A DNA stretch of 64,000 bases from Adiantum capillus-veneris. Taxonomy: Eukaryota; Streptophyta; Polypodiopsida; Polypodiales; Pteridaceae. The position numbers were made by a program, and so were the translations under genes. Every line of letters begins with the position of its first letter. Position 1 is the first letter of the stretch. The stretch covers positions 1 to 64,000 of the forward strand of contig JABFUD020000237.1 in NCBI GenBank assembly GCA_014529385.2. Reading direction: 5' to 3'. Positions 1 through 11,089 of the stretch are shown one piece after another. The notes under the pieces are model-generated. The model was not told where the DNA came from and made no database searches. It was given only the letters and a program-made list of their open reading frames with translations.

Positions 1-1640
1 AGACCTGGCAAGAACATGTTATGGCATCATTTGTCTTGCATACCCAATGGTGAAGCCCCTGTTGTAGTTGATGATGAATTGATCAACACTTTCCTATTTA
101 TAGTTGAGACAATGTCTAAAATGGAGTGAAAAGATTGTCAACTTTTTAGTTAATGGATTTCCCCCAAAGAGTTTCGAAAGGATTTAGCTCGAAGGTTAAT
201 CAAGGAATGCTAACCTTATTTCTTGATTTTTGAAACTCTTTATAAGCAAGGAAAAGATGACATTCTTAGACGATGTGCCCGTGAGGATGAATATTTGTAC
301 ATTTTGCAAGAAGCACACATGGGGTTAGTTGATGGTCACTTTTCAGGAGAATTGACTGCTAGAAAGGTATTACAATCAGGCTTTTGGTGGCCCACTTTAT
401 TTAAGGAAGCACCACTCCTTACAAAAGGATGCGATGAATGCCAACGTTATACAAAACCACAAAGAAAAGATAAGATGCCTCTACATCCTATTAAGATGAC
501 CCAACCATTTGAAAAGTGGGGCTTAGATTTTGTAGGGCCAATTAGTCCAACAACCCGTAATACTCAATCTTGATATATCATCGTGGCTACTGACTATGTG
601 ACAAAATGGGCTCCAGGTAAATCTACACACAAGGCTGATGCAAAGACAACAGCTAAGTTTCTGTTTGAAAACATTATTACACGATTTGGATGTCCCTTTG
701 AGATTGTGAGTGACAATGGTACCCATTTTATAAATGAAGTGATAAAAGAACTCACCTCAGAATTCATGATATCCCACCAAAAATCTACACCTTATTATCC
801 ACAAGCAAAATGACCAAGCTGAGAGTACCAACAAGACTCTAATTTCTATCCTAATTAAGATGGTAGAGGCTCATCATATAGATTGGGACTTGAAGCTTAC
901 ATTAGCTCTATGGGCTTATCGTATTGCTTATAAAGTGGCCATTGATTGCACACTGTTTAAAATGGTGTATGGTCAAGAAGCTGTGATTCCATTGGAGTTC
1001 GTCATTCCAAGTCTTTGAGTAGCTTCTCAAAAAGATTGGGATGGTAACCCATTAGTTGAGCGTTTATATATCCTCGAAAGGCTAGAGGAAGAGAGGCAAT
1101 TGATTGTGCGAAATGTCATTGTGGAAAAAGCTAGGAGAAACATGTGGTTTGATCACCATTTAAAGAACAAGGACATCAAAGTAGGTGATAAGTTCTTATG
1201 TACGGAGTGCGTAACGAGAAGAAAATTTTGAAATATGCTAGCAAAGGGCCATATAGAGTATGTGAAATTACCCCACAAGGTACCCTTGTGTGGAGACTCT
1301 AGACGGAGTTGAAACCATTGGATTCCTCAATGGGAGTAAATTTAAAAGATACTATGATCCCTTAACCCAAGAGGAATTACGTGTCATCCATCAAAAGAAA
1401 GCAGCAAAAGAACAAGCTGAGTTAAAAAAGATACAAGCCAAGATTGAAGCTCGAGAGCGACAACAACATATTAGACGCCAACGAGAAGCAAATATGGGTG
1501 TTACACATTCATTCCAAGTCAAAGCAGATGATAATTCTATAGACTCTGAACCGCCTCTATGGTACCCAATCAAGTTGAATAGCTTTTATGGGAAAGTACT
1601 ATATAATGCATTATTGGACACATGAGCTCAACATAATTTG
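1..1640 (+). pseudogene. Ty3/gypsy pol remnant (integrase)
   Basis: Decayed pol 3' half. Residues encoded from 223 carry an integrase zinc-binding pattern (H-x4-GHFSGELTARKVL, then GCDECQ, an HHCC arrangement). From 583 the catalytic core follows with TDYVTKW (first Asp) and SDNGTHF (second Asp). After a stop near 811 the frame resumes with NQAESTNKTL (catalytic Glu) and ALWAYRIAYK. The integrase C-terminal module ends near 1350 with GFLNGSKFKRYYDP. Stops at 571, 811 and 1623 and the lack of an open frame make it a pseudogene. Bases 1-222 are the degraded RNase H-integrase linker (LVNGFPPKSFE). The element is cut by the window edge and no LTR was assigned. The family assignment is secure; the lineage is not. 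Confidence 0.85.
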
Positions 1641-1880
1641 TTATCCTATGGATTGTGGTGTCAGCTAGGAAAACCACCCTTATCCACAAATATCATGCAA
1701 GTCAAGGGTTTCAATTAGAAGACGACCACTAATTTTGGAATCGTACACACTCTTGTCATTTATGAATACAAGACTATGGTTCACAGCTTTTTGGTCATGC
1801 ATGTTGGCACTATGGAGGGTAACATAAACCTAGGGCACACGTGGATGTCTGCAACTAAATGTACTATTGATTGGGAACCG
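1539..1880 (+). pseudogene. Retropepsin-like domain C-terminal to integrase
   Basis: The frame that carries the integrase C-terminus at 1290 continues through a charged coiled-coil stretch (KKAAKEQAELKKIQAKIEAR) into an aspartic-protease-like domain. At 1611-1628 it reads L-L-D-T-stop-A, where TGA most simply derives from GGA, giving the DTGA active-site signature. Downstream are HNLLSYGLW, a TTNFGIVHTLVIYEY beta region, and INLGHTWM followed by CTIDW, matching the I-x-LG-x-x-W...IDW flap and C-terminal motif of gypsy retropepsins. A second stop interrupts at about 1717. In ordinary gypsy elements protease lies before RT, so this position is unusual. A fusion of two broken elements is the alternative. 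Confidence 0.7.
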
Positions 1881-2500
1881 GAGTATCATGACATAGAAAC
1901 CAACTCTCAGCCCTACCCTCAAGCAATTATTGTCTCCCAAGGAATCACATAACAAAACATTGCAGATCCAAGAGGTTAAAGCATATGTACATGTAGCACA
2001 AACCTCTAAAACTTGAACTTCCATGCCTAAAACAAATAATGTGGCACCCATGAATCAACGTGTTTTGATAAGGGGAACATAAATGGGTCCCTAAAGCTTC
2101 GTTAATAACCAATAGTTCCAATCTTCAATCTTGATCAAAAGAGAAGTCTCGCAAGGGACGTTTTGCTCGCCCCAAGAAATGCATGGGTACATTGCATTGG
2201 ATTCCTAAATGATTATGGGAAGCCCAAGGCTACTATGATGGAAATGATCAAAATTGGGTACCTAAACATACATTGTGTTCTTCCTCGTCAGCTACAAATC
2301 CATGTGAGCCAAATCCTATAGCTCCAAAGCCGATTGAAGACCGGGAAAGGGAAAGATCACGGAATACTACAAACCTGTTCTAGAGCTAGTTTGGGTACCG
2401 AAGCAACAACAATTTGTTCCACCTAGCTCATGAATAGGAAACTCAAATGAAGCTTCTAGCTCTTCATGTAGTTCATCAATCAAAATACTCTAAACAACCT
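1881..2500 (+). other. Degenerate 3' region of the gypsy remnant
   Basis: No intact frame. Short tryptophan-lysine blocks recur in translation (LHWIPK near 2200, QNWVPKHT near 2255, LVWVPKQQ near 2387), suggesting a lost basic C-terminal ORF of the same element. No gene is called. Confidence 0.35.
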
Positions 2501-2727
2501 CCAAAGGGTGTTGATTGATTAAGACAGCAGGACGGTGGTCATGGAAGTCGAAATCCGCTAAGAAGTGTGTAACAACTCACCTACCGAATCAACTAGCCCC
2601 GAAAATGGATGGCGCTCAAGCGTGCGACCTATACCCGGCCATCGGGGCGAGTGCGAGGCCTCGATGAGTAGGAGGGCGTGGGGGTCATGGCGCAGCTCTG
2701 GGCGTGAGCCTGAGTGAAACGGCCCCC
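2501..2727 (+). rRNA. Nuclear 25S rRNA fragment
   Basis: About 227 bp match the conserved large-subunit rRNA segment that includes GACAGCAGGACGGTGG, GTGTAACAACTCACC, GAATCAACTAGCCCCG and GATGAGTAGGAGGGCG, in the right order and on the + strand. Similarity starts abruptly at 2501 and fades after about 2727. Scattered substitutions (for example CACCTACCG for CACCTGCCG) show it is a dispersed pseudogene and not part of an rDNA array. It lies between two stretches of retroelement-like sequence, so transposition-linked capture or repair-patch insertion is possible. Confidence 0.9.
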
Positions 2728-3227
2728 AGCTACTTTTCCCGACCCCTCCTTTAAAAAACCCCTACCACTGTAAATATTCACAAAAACAAAAAAGAATCAA
2801 TGTCTCCCATTGTAAATTCATCACCTAAAGCAACATTTTAAGTGAAATCATGGGAGAGTACCTTACCACCCTTGCAACTTGATGAAGCATCTTGGGTGGC
2901 GAAAAACTATTGGTCAAAGTCCTCACCCATTACAACTTGGAACAATTGGTTTCAAAGGGTGACAACATCTTTCCAAAAAGTATGATCTACCCAAGGAAGG
3001 GGAAGTGCTTAGTGAAATCCATCATTCGTTTTCTTCCCTCCTAAACTTCCTCCCTGACCTCTTAACTTCCAAATCTCAGGGAATGTATGTATATATAGCC
3101 TTATATTAAAACGAGCCAAAAGTTTTAAAAATAATTAAAAAAAAGAAGTAAAAGAGCAAGAGCCACCAAACAGCAAGATTGAAATCTGCAAAATCTCGTC
3201 CATAAACCAAACTCACAATGACACGTC
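2728..3227. other. No gene recognised
   Basis: AT-rich sequence. A short + strand stretch around 2880-2990 translates to LDEASWVAKNYW and TTWNNWFQRV, reminiscent of retroelement coding sequence but broken by stops. Confidence 0.3.
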
Positions 3228-3703
3228 ATGCACAATGACACAACCCTTACGTTATTTGCAACTAACCAAAATCTATCTATGTGCACAGATATGGCTAGTT
3301 CGTTGGAGTCATGCACCCATACTTTGGATAAAAGGTATCCTCTTTATCTTTCTCAAGTGTTTCACGTAATTTACCCTGTAGAATGGGACCCGGTAGCTAA
3401 TCTAGCATGTGAGGAAAATTTTGAGGAGTTAGAATGGCTGATGCGTCTATTGACCATGAGTGATCCCTATGTAATAGAAGATACTGTCCCATTGGCACAA
3501 GCTTACCCCTTTGCACAAAATGACTATCCATGGATGGTAGCATTCTTGATTAGTTACATGTACGAGAATATGAAGAAGAATCAATAAATGACACCATGGA
3601 AGGCTATGGTCTCACCGAGGATGACTATGTCTATCTTGATGATGAGGATAGAGGCCTAGCCTTAGGATTACCAACCAACCTATACAATATCTTGTTTTTA
3701 TGA
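3228..3703 (+). pseudogene. Unassigned acidic ORF, frameshifted
   Basis: A 119-codon frame (3228-3587) encodes an acidic aromatic-rich protein with PVEWDPVANLACEENFEELEW and DYPWMVAFLISYMYENMKK. After a frameshift near 3590 another frame continues from 3599 with EGYGLTEDDYVYLDDEDRG and stops near 3701. No family was recognised. Its position beyond the gypsy remnant suggests an additional retroelement ORF, but a host fragment cannot be excluded. Confidence 0.4.
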
Positions 3704-4007
3704 CCCTATAGGGTGGTGCAAATAGATAGGTTACGGTTCTTTATTGTGTTTTGATTTTATTGAATAAGGGTTGATGGCTCTTCCCACTAATGTGCCTCCT
3801 AGAGGTATTTCCTATTGTTTGTTGGTGTGTACATGAACGTATTGCAGTAGCTCATCTTTCAAACATCATGCAATCCTTGTCAGGCCCACTCATCGTATCG
3901 AGCATGATGGCTAGCACAAACAGGTGTTTCTTGTCCATTCTCATCGTTGATTGTCTTTTCTAACGTTCATGTTTGTCTGCCTTACTCATGATTGGTATCA
4001 AAGTATT
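3704..4007. other. Spacer left of a copia LTR
   Basis: No gene. At 3991-4003 a PBS-like ATTGGTATCAAAG lies directly outside the LTR edge at 4008, in + orientation. It may be a relic of an older leader. Confidence 0.4.
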
Positions 4008-4234
4008 TGTTGGAATTAGGGTTGCAGAGAAACGCACACAGCTTGGAGAAGACGAAGGAAGCTCAAGGCACACAATAGAGAGTGTGTTACTTAGTGTGCA
4101 ATGGAAAGATAGATAGCCCTAGAGTGATGGGAGTATATACAATGCTCGGGGGAAAAAACCTCCTAAAGAGGGAAAAAATGCCCCGGAGGTCCTAGTGTGT
4201 TCACACACATCACTACCACATGTATATGGTAACA
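4008..4234 (-). mobile_element. 3' LTR of Ty1/copia element G
   Basis: A 227-bp LTR with TGTTACC...CCAACA ends read on the minus strand. On its inner side the minus strand carries a polypurine tract (AGGGGGGATT, plus 4235-4246) directly abutting TGTTACC, as expected for a 3' LTR of the minus-strand pol that follows. Its near-identical partner at 7069-7295 has the same length but inverse orientation. Confidence 0.85.
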
Positions 4235-4309
4235 AATCCCCCCTGGAGTGATGTGATGAACGAGAGCTGTCACATGAGTAAAGGGAAGTGCCATGCCCTG
4301 AGGACATGA

Positions 4310-6227
4310 TCAGTCCACAAAGGGGAGTAAGCACAAAGCTTTGCGGAAAGCTTCAAGCTTCTCACGAGACAATGCCTTTGTGAAAAGATCTACAAGGTTG
4401 TCCTGAGTTGGCACATAAGCCAAGCTGATCTCTCCTGCTGAGAGCCTCTCCCTGACATAGTGGTAATGCACCTCAATGTGCTTTGTGCGAGCATGAAAAA
4501 CTGGGTTCCTCACAACTGCCAATGCGCTCTCACTGTCAGTGTAGATAGTGTTGGCAGTGTCCTGTCCAACACCCAAATCAGCCATAAGGCGTCTGAGCCA
4601 TACACACTCAATCGTAGCTGTGAAGACTACCTTGTACTCAGCCCTCACAACTCGAAGTGGCCACAGTAGGTTGCTTCTTGCTCAACCATGATATACATGA
4701 ACTGCCAAGCATGAAACAAAAACCACTTGTGGACACTCACGTGTCAAAACAACCAGCCCAATCTAAGTCCAAAAAAGCATGTAAGTCTGGCGGCAATGAT
4801 CCCCCCTTGGGATAAAACAAGACAAGATGTAAAGTGCCACGAAGGTAGCAGAAACTCCTCTTGACACCCTGCCAATGCTTAAACCCTGGGCTATGCATAA
4901 ATCTGCTGACTTGTGAGACTGCAAACTGAATATTTGGCCTCGTGTTGCATACATAAATGAGGCAGCCAATAGCAGTTTGGTAAAGAGTGACATCAGCAGG
5001 ATCACCAGCATCATGTAGACTCAACTTCAAACCTGTTTCCATGGGAGTGGCAATAGGTTTGCAATCCTCAAGTCCAAACTTACATAGCAATGTCTCTATG
5101 TAACTTTTCTGACACAAGGAAATACCACCATCACACTGCTTAAACTGTATATCCAAGTAATGATGCAACAACCCCAAATCTTTCATCTTGAAAGTCGCAT
5201 TCAAATCAACCTTAAATTCAGCAATATGTCTCTCATTTGGTCCAGTGATCAGCAAATCATCGACATAAAGAACCACAATGAGAAGTACATCACCCTCACG
5301 CTTTACATACAATGTGCTTTCTATTAGACTGTTACGAAAGCCTCGTTTAACCAAATGAGTGTCAGCTTTCTCATACCAAGCACGAGGAGATTGCTTCAAC
5401 CCATACAAAGCCTTCTTACATCTGCACACTTTGTCCTCTTGTCCTTTTATGACAAAACCGCGAGGCTGCATTACATAAACTTCCTCAAATATGTCACCAT
5501 TCAAGAAAGCAGTAACAATTTCTGATTGATGTACATCCCAACCAAAATGAGCTGCCAATGCACATAGAAAACGCACAGTAGTCATACGACAAGTGGGAGC
5601 AAAAGTCTCTTCATAATCTACGCCTTTTTGTTGTGCATAACCCTTTGCAACAAGTCGAGTCTTATGGCGATCGATCTCACCATCCGGCTTGCGTTTCAAC
5701 TTGTAAACCCACTTCGTACCAATGGCCTTTTTGCCAGGAGGCAAATCACATAAAGTCCATGTGTCATTTTCTATAAGTGCATCATATTTTGATTGCATGG
5801 TAGCCATCCAATTTTTTGAATTATGTGCTTTATCAAAAGACAGAGGCTCCTCAACATCATGTAAGCTAGACACAGCCAAAGCATAACAATCTGATGTATA
5901 AGATGCACAGCGAGAGCCTGAACGAGTACGATTAGACAAAGGTGCATCCAATTTACTGTCACGCAAAGTGTGCACCAGCCATTTTGGCATACCTCTAGCT
6001 TGCTCATTTTTAGCCCTTTCCTCATCAAGTACATCATGTACATCTGCATCAGTAATAGACTGATCTGTAACATTTTCAAAAACCCCCATAGGCTGTACAT
6101 TTGCCTGATTGGAACTTACATTCGTATTTCCACCACTGAAAAGAGGCAACAAAGTGTCATAAATGTCCTGTGAGCTTACATTATTGTTTCTAGTACATGA
6201 CAGCAAGGACTGAACAGAATCTTCCAT
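4310..6227 (-). pseudogene. Copia reverse transcriptase-RNase H, frameshifted
   Basis: The 496-codon RT frame (6227-4737) starts with a linker and then shows the copia RT series: KNWMATMQSKYDAL, GTKWVYKLKRKPDGEI, RLVAKGYAQQKGVDYEETFAP, the catalytic LYVDDLLITG and TRPNIQFAVSQVSRFM. A break at about 4650-4737 separates it from RNase H (4648-4310), which has MRAEY-type start residues, TDSESALAV and the HIEVHYHYVRE...LADLFTKAL-like tail (here NLVDLFTKAL). YVDD is intact, so decay appears limited to the RT-RNase H junction. It lies immediately upstream of the 3' LTR at 4008-4234. Confidence 0.9.
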
Positions 6228-7108
6228 AATTCTACATCCCGTGAAACCAGAATACGCTTTGTTTGCGGATGATATAACCTGTAACCTTTGCTTTCAACAC
6301 TATAACCAACAAAAATACATTTGACAGCCTTATCGTCTAATTTTCTGCGTTGTGTTTGTGGCACCAAAGCATATGCCAAACATCCAAAAACACGCATGTG
6401 CTCAATAGAAGGCTTTCTATCATGCCATGCTTCATATGGAGTAATAGACTGCAAAGCTTTCGTAGGACACCTGTTTAGTACATAAGTGGCACACATGATG
6501 GCCTCAAGCCAAAAAGAATGCTGCAAAGCTTGACTTTTGACCATACATTGTGCCATTTTCGTCAATGACCTGTTTTTCCTCTCAGCAGCACCATTTTGCT
6601 GAGGTGTATAAGGCACTGTACATTGGTGTTTTATCCCACGACTAGCCAGAAATGCATTGAATTCATGAGACATATACTCCCCCCCTCGATCTGAATGGAG
6701 GGTACCCATAGTACATTTCGAGAAATTTTCAGCCATAGCCAGAAATTGTTTGAAGCACACAAAAACGTCGGACTTTGCTTTAAGCGAAAATACCCATGCA
6801 CGCCTGGAGTAATCATCAATGAAAGTCACGAAGTAAAGGTAATTGCCCAAGGACGGAGTTTGCATGGGCCCACAAACATCACTATGCACAAGCTGCAACC
6901 TGCATGTGGCCCGAACCGAACCGTCCTTTGGAAACTTAGAACGCTGCATCTTACCCAAAATACAGCCTTCACAAACATGTTTGACAGGTGCTTCAAGAGC
7001 CGGCAAAGAAGCAACCATATCAAATTTCTGCAAACGTGGCAAACTGGCAAAATTCAGATGACCAAAACTGTTACCATATACATGTGGTAGTGATGTGTGT
7101 GAACACAT
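6176..7108 (-). pseudogene. Copia integrase, N-terminally truncated by an inverted LTR
   Basis: The frame contains the end of the gag-pre-integrase zinc region (FGHLNFASL, CEGCILGKMQ), then the integrase core: LVHSDVCGP, FVTFIDDYSRR, LHSDRGGEYMS, and NGAAERKN with the catalytic Glu. VFGCLAYALVP and KCIFVGYSVESKGYRLY follow. The first codons (7108-7069) are not integrase at all; they are read from the antisense of the LTR that begins at 7069. Gag and protease are missing. It overlaps the RT frame at 6176-6227. Confidence 0.9.
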
Positions 7109-7309
7109 TAGGACCGCCGGGGCATTTTTTCCCTCTTTAGGAGGTTTTTTCCCCCGTGCATTGTATATATGCCCATCACTCTAGGGCTATCAATCTTTCC
7201 ATTGCACACTAAGTAACACACTCTCTATTGTGTGCCTTGAGCGTCCTTCGTCTTCTCCAAGCTTTGTGTGTTTCTCTGCAACCCTAATTCCAACAATTGG
7301 TATCAGAGC
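7069..7309 (+). mobile_element. Inverted LTR and primer-binding site of copia family G
   Basis: LTR at 7069-7295 (TGTTACC...CCAACA), followed after two bases by TGGTATCAGAGC (7298-7309), a primer-binding site complementary to initiator tRNA-Met. Length equals the LTR at 4008 and sequence is nearly the same, but this copy points right while pol and the other LTR point left. The junction between integrase and the LTR's terminal TG is exact. A normal direct-repeat pair is excluded. Nested insertion of a sibling or autointegration are the candidate origins. Confidence 0.85.
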
Positions 7310-8639
7310 AGGTTGCGTCCTCCCGGGCTTAGTCGCCAGCTGCTCCAGTACACGTCTGCTCACTTTCTCCGATTTCAGACAGGTTGATGGTGATTGCTTG
7401 GAAGCTTGTCTTGAATATTTTAAGCGGTGGGTCTCCCCCTCTTCTTCCAATTTCCAAGCACACACACTCACCTAGACTATGACACACACACCCACACACA
7501 CCCACACACACACACACACACACACAGTAAACTTAGAATTGACATAGACAAGCTTGTAAGAGAGTGTAAGAGATGTGTAAGAGATGGAGATTAGATTAGA
7601 GAGTACACAGCAAATAACCATAGCATAAGAGAGTAGAGAAGAGAATCTGCAAGAGAAGGGCCTAAATCTAGCCCCAAACTCCACGGCACCTCTCTTGTGG
7701 AGTTGGTATTTAATATATTATTTTGAGTTTAAGGTGCCAAAAATTGAGGCCCCTCTTTTTACAACCACTTTACTTTTTCAAATGAGTGAAGCTCATTAGT
7801 TCTTGCATGACCCATAAGGGGAGTTCCCACTACAACTATTTACAGAGCCATAGTGGCTTATTGAAATGATGTTCTAAGATACTGTGCAAATATAAAATGG
7901 CCAAGAGTAATTGCCGTCGCCTCTTCATCAACTCCCTGCGTTCCACACTACAAAATCATCATCAACTCAATTAGTAAAATAAATAGACAGCACATAATTA
8001 ACCATTACGCCCAGCTATCCCAATTGCGGCTAACCACTACAACAGGAGGGTGCCCAGTCTCGTAACAAAGCCACTTTTATTTATTAAAAAAGATTTCAAA
8101 AAGAGCCCAAAAGATCATTAAAGGATCTACGCGGCAACAAAGTCTATAAAATAAACACTTTGGGAGGTCAACAAAGGGAACAATTCAGGTGATGATTTCA
8201 TGTGTGATTTCTTTTATCGTATCTTAACTTGAAGGTCTTCTAGGTATAGCCTCTAGTCATCCTTGTGACAAGAAACACTATGCTCTCGTGATTAAACAAC
8301 TTAATTGACTAGGGAGAATTAAGAAGCTTGCTCATGGTATTAATAGATGACCTTTAGTGCCTATTGACAGTTAAACTAGCGAGCTAGATTTTTTTATTTG
8401 TTAACCTTCACAACTGCTCATGAGTTCAATTATATTGCATTATAATGTTTATTACTCAAAAAATTGTTTGATATTTTGTTACCAATGATTCTTTGTGCTT
8501 ATTCACTGCATATGACTTTTAATTACCCATGTTCTTATGAGAATGCAGATACTGTGCTATTTCTTGTTGATTTTGCAATGTTCAAGTGAAGATCAAGATT
8601 ACGCTCTGGCTGAGGACAAGCGCAACTTCTTGTAGTGTT
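7310..8639. other. Leader remnant, (CA)n tract and unassigned DNA
   Basis: 7310-7470 is probably the leader of the + oriented copia copy. 7482-7526 is an interrupted (CA)n microsatellite. The remainder to 8639 shows no recognisable coding sequence; no gag was found. Confidence 0.4.
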
Positions 8640-9046
8640 GATTGAGGGCACGTACATGGGCCACTACTCTCATCAAGACATTTAACTACTACAAGACCCA
8701 TACGAGTGGATCCATGGAGTTCCTATTTTTCAGACATATCTTCCTAAATTTCGAGGATGGAATTTATATCAGGAAGGGGGGCATGTTAACTTTTTGTGTC
8801 ATCCTTCTTATTATTATTTGTATTCAGTTATGGGTCGGGCTTCTCGGTCCCTTAGGTCTATAGTCTAGGGCTGGTGATTGCCACGCACTAGACTGCACAC
8901 TAAACTCGTTTGGTGCCAATAGGCTGAATGTGGACGCGTGTATGTGAAAGGGACGAACCCAACCCATAGATAAGTTGTAAAATTAGTATTTTTTATTATT
9001 CTGACGTATGAAGGTGGATCTTGCCTTATCTTCTTCTTCTATCTGT

Positions 9047-9106
<60 letters not shown>

Positions 9107-9250
9107 TGAGAGTACAACGGCAACGAGGAGGGTGGTCAGCAACACAGTGGCTTCTCCCCCTTGGCACGCACATGGATTCCCTCAGCGGCAGCAGTGCAGG
9201 AGGTGAGTGACACACCAATTTGTAGTCATAGAGCTAGCTTGTATGTGCAG
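8640..9250 (+). mobile_element. 3' end and LTR of a Del/Tekay-like gypsy element
   Basis: The stretch AATTTCGAGGATGGAATTT followed by the purine tract AGGAAGGGGGG (8771-8781) is the usual end of plant Del/Tekay chromovirus internal regions. The LTR begins at TGTTAAC (8784). It includes a (GA)n tract at 9051-9103. The right LTR end was not fixed. Almost none of pol remains to the left. Confidence 0.65.
9051..9103. repeat. (GA)n microsatellite
   Basis: 53 bp of pure GA repeat inside the gypsy LTR. Confidence 0.98.
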
Positions 9251-9510
9251 GTTGTGTGCTTGTAGCCTTGTGGCTCTCACACGATGTTTAGCAAGTCCCA
9301 ACACTTGACAATATGTAAATATTCCATTTTTCAGAAGGATTTGCTTGAGAAGTAGGAGCAATAAATTTTGTTCAATTAAAGAATTTTGCTTGAGGTAGGC
9401 TCTACCATTAGTTTGAGCTCTAGGTTGAGGTTCCACCTCAAATGGACTTGAACACCTACGTGAAAGTCATTTTGACTTTGAAGGGCTACCAATGAATGAG
9501 GGTGAGTGGG

Positions 9511-9511
<1 letters not shown>

Positions 9512-9549
<38 letters not shown>
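9512..9549. repeat. (GT)n microsatellite
   Basis: 38 bp of GT repeat. Confidence 0.98.
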
Positions 9550-9555
<6 letters not shown>

Positions 9556-11089
9556 ACTAGCCTCAACACTAAAGGGCACAAGATCAATGAAGATTGCATG
9601 ATAGGATCGATGACAAAGAAGTAGTGCACATTTCCTATGATGCTCAGGATCCATTTGATGTGTTTGAGTTTACTTTTGCTTGAGCTGGCGAGGGGTACAA
9701 TGAAACACTAGGGCATAAGACTGCCAATCAACTTTTGACGAGATTCGCACAAATCTCTACCCACGGTTGATCCCACCACTCTGGGTCATTAACTAGATTG
9801 CCTTGATTGGTTCAATATGGAAATGGCGTGGATTAAAGAAGAGGAGTAGAGTTGTACCTTTTACCTCATATTGTCTCTTATTGTGGAGGATTCGAAGCAT
9901 CTCTTCTCAAAGCTTTTACCAAAAGCTCCACGACCTCACAAGACAAACAAAATTTGGCATTAATGGATGTATGGAGGAGAAAATTTGCAAACAGTAAATC
10001 TTAAAGATGAAAGAAGATGCATTTCGTGCATTGGGATGTTTGTGCCCATTAAAAAAAACAAAAACCATACATATGTATGGTGTGGAGTTGGCACCGTTCT
10101 CCACATTTATAATAATATCCCTTGCCACTTTTATCCTCTCGAGTATTGAAGGGGACTTATGCTTCTCCTCTAGTGTTGGAGGGACTTTCTTATTTCAAAA
10201 ATCTTGCAATTGCACAAGGAAGAAATCATTACCATTGATTTATGTTAGCTTGTGATATTGTAAATCGTCATGCCATGGTGTATTCTCGAAGTGTCCCTTC
10301 ATTGGACATCATAGAGTTATTCAATTATTGTCATATTCATCTACAATTTGTTCAGTAAATCTGATGTGGATCGTTTTTGTTGTTCCACCACCAAGCCACT
10401 AGTATGTGCATTGATGATATGCCCCATTAGAGCACAAACTTGGATGTATCAAATGTGGGTGCCTTACCAAATGAAACCTTCTTCCAACCTGATATGTCAT
10501 ACGCAAAAAAATCATAGACTACATTTCTTGAGCAAGATGTTCCTCTCCTATTTCTTGCATGGGATATTCCCAAGCAGAGAATCCTAGACCACAGTTTCTG
10601 AGCGAGATGTTCCTCTCCTATTTCTTGCATGGGATTCCCAATGAAGATTTAGATCCTTTGGGATGGAGTCAACATATCCTTTGCTGCTCCTTTTGCAATT
10701 TGCTCCTCTTTGGGTAAAGCTGATTCTGTCATTGTAGCTCTTAGAAGTGAACCATTTGGACTTCTTATAATTTCCACAAGTGACGTATTATTGGAATACC
10801 TTGTTTTCCCTATTAAGAAGGCTGGTTCATCCTGATTGAACTCAATTTCAAGCTCCTCTTTAGCACCTTAGTTTTGATACTCTGAGTCCAGATCCGTGAA
10901 TATAATAATTGGGGTAATCTCTTATATCCAAGATCCCTGGCGTTATCAGCTATTTAGCTTTCCATCTCTCACGTGAACTCGTTCTCTTTAGTGGTCACCT
11001 AAGAGGGCCATGTTCATCCTTTTGCTAATTTTATTCCCTTGTTGAGTGCTCTCCGCCTATTGTGTCCTACTTAGGACCGAAAGAAAGGT
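9550..11089. other. Unassigned DNA
   Basis: Only short frames on both strands. Nothing in them was recognised except the local tandem duplication at 10512-10651. Confidence 0.4.
10512..10651. repeat. 70-bp tandem duplication
   Basis: AGCAAGATGTTCCTCTCC at 10531 and AGCGAGATGTTCCTCTCC at 10601 anchor two diverged copies with a 70-bp period. Confidence 0.85.

Noticed and set aside
9021-9206. Frame with ER repeat
   Set aside because: Translation of the (GA)n microsatellite in a gypsy LTR.
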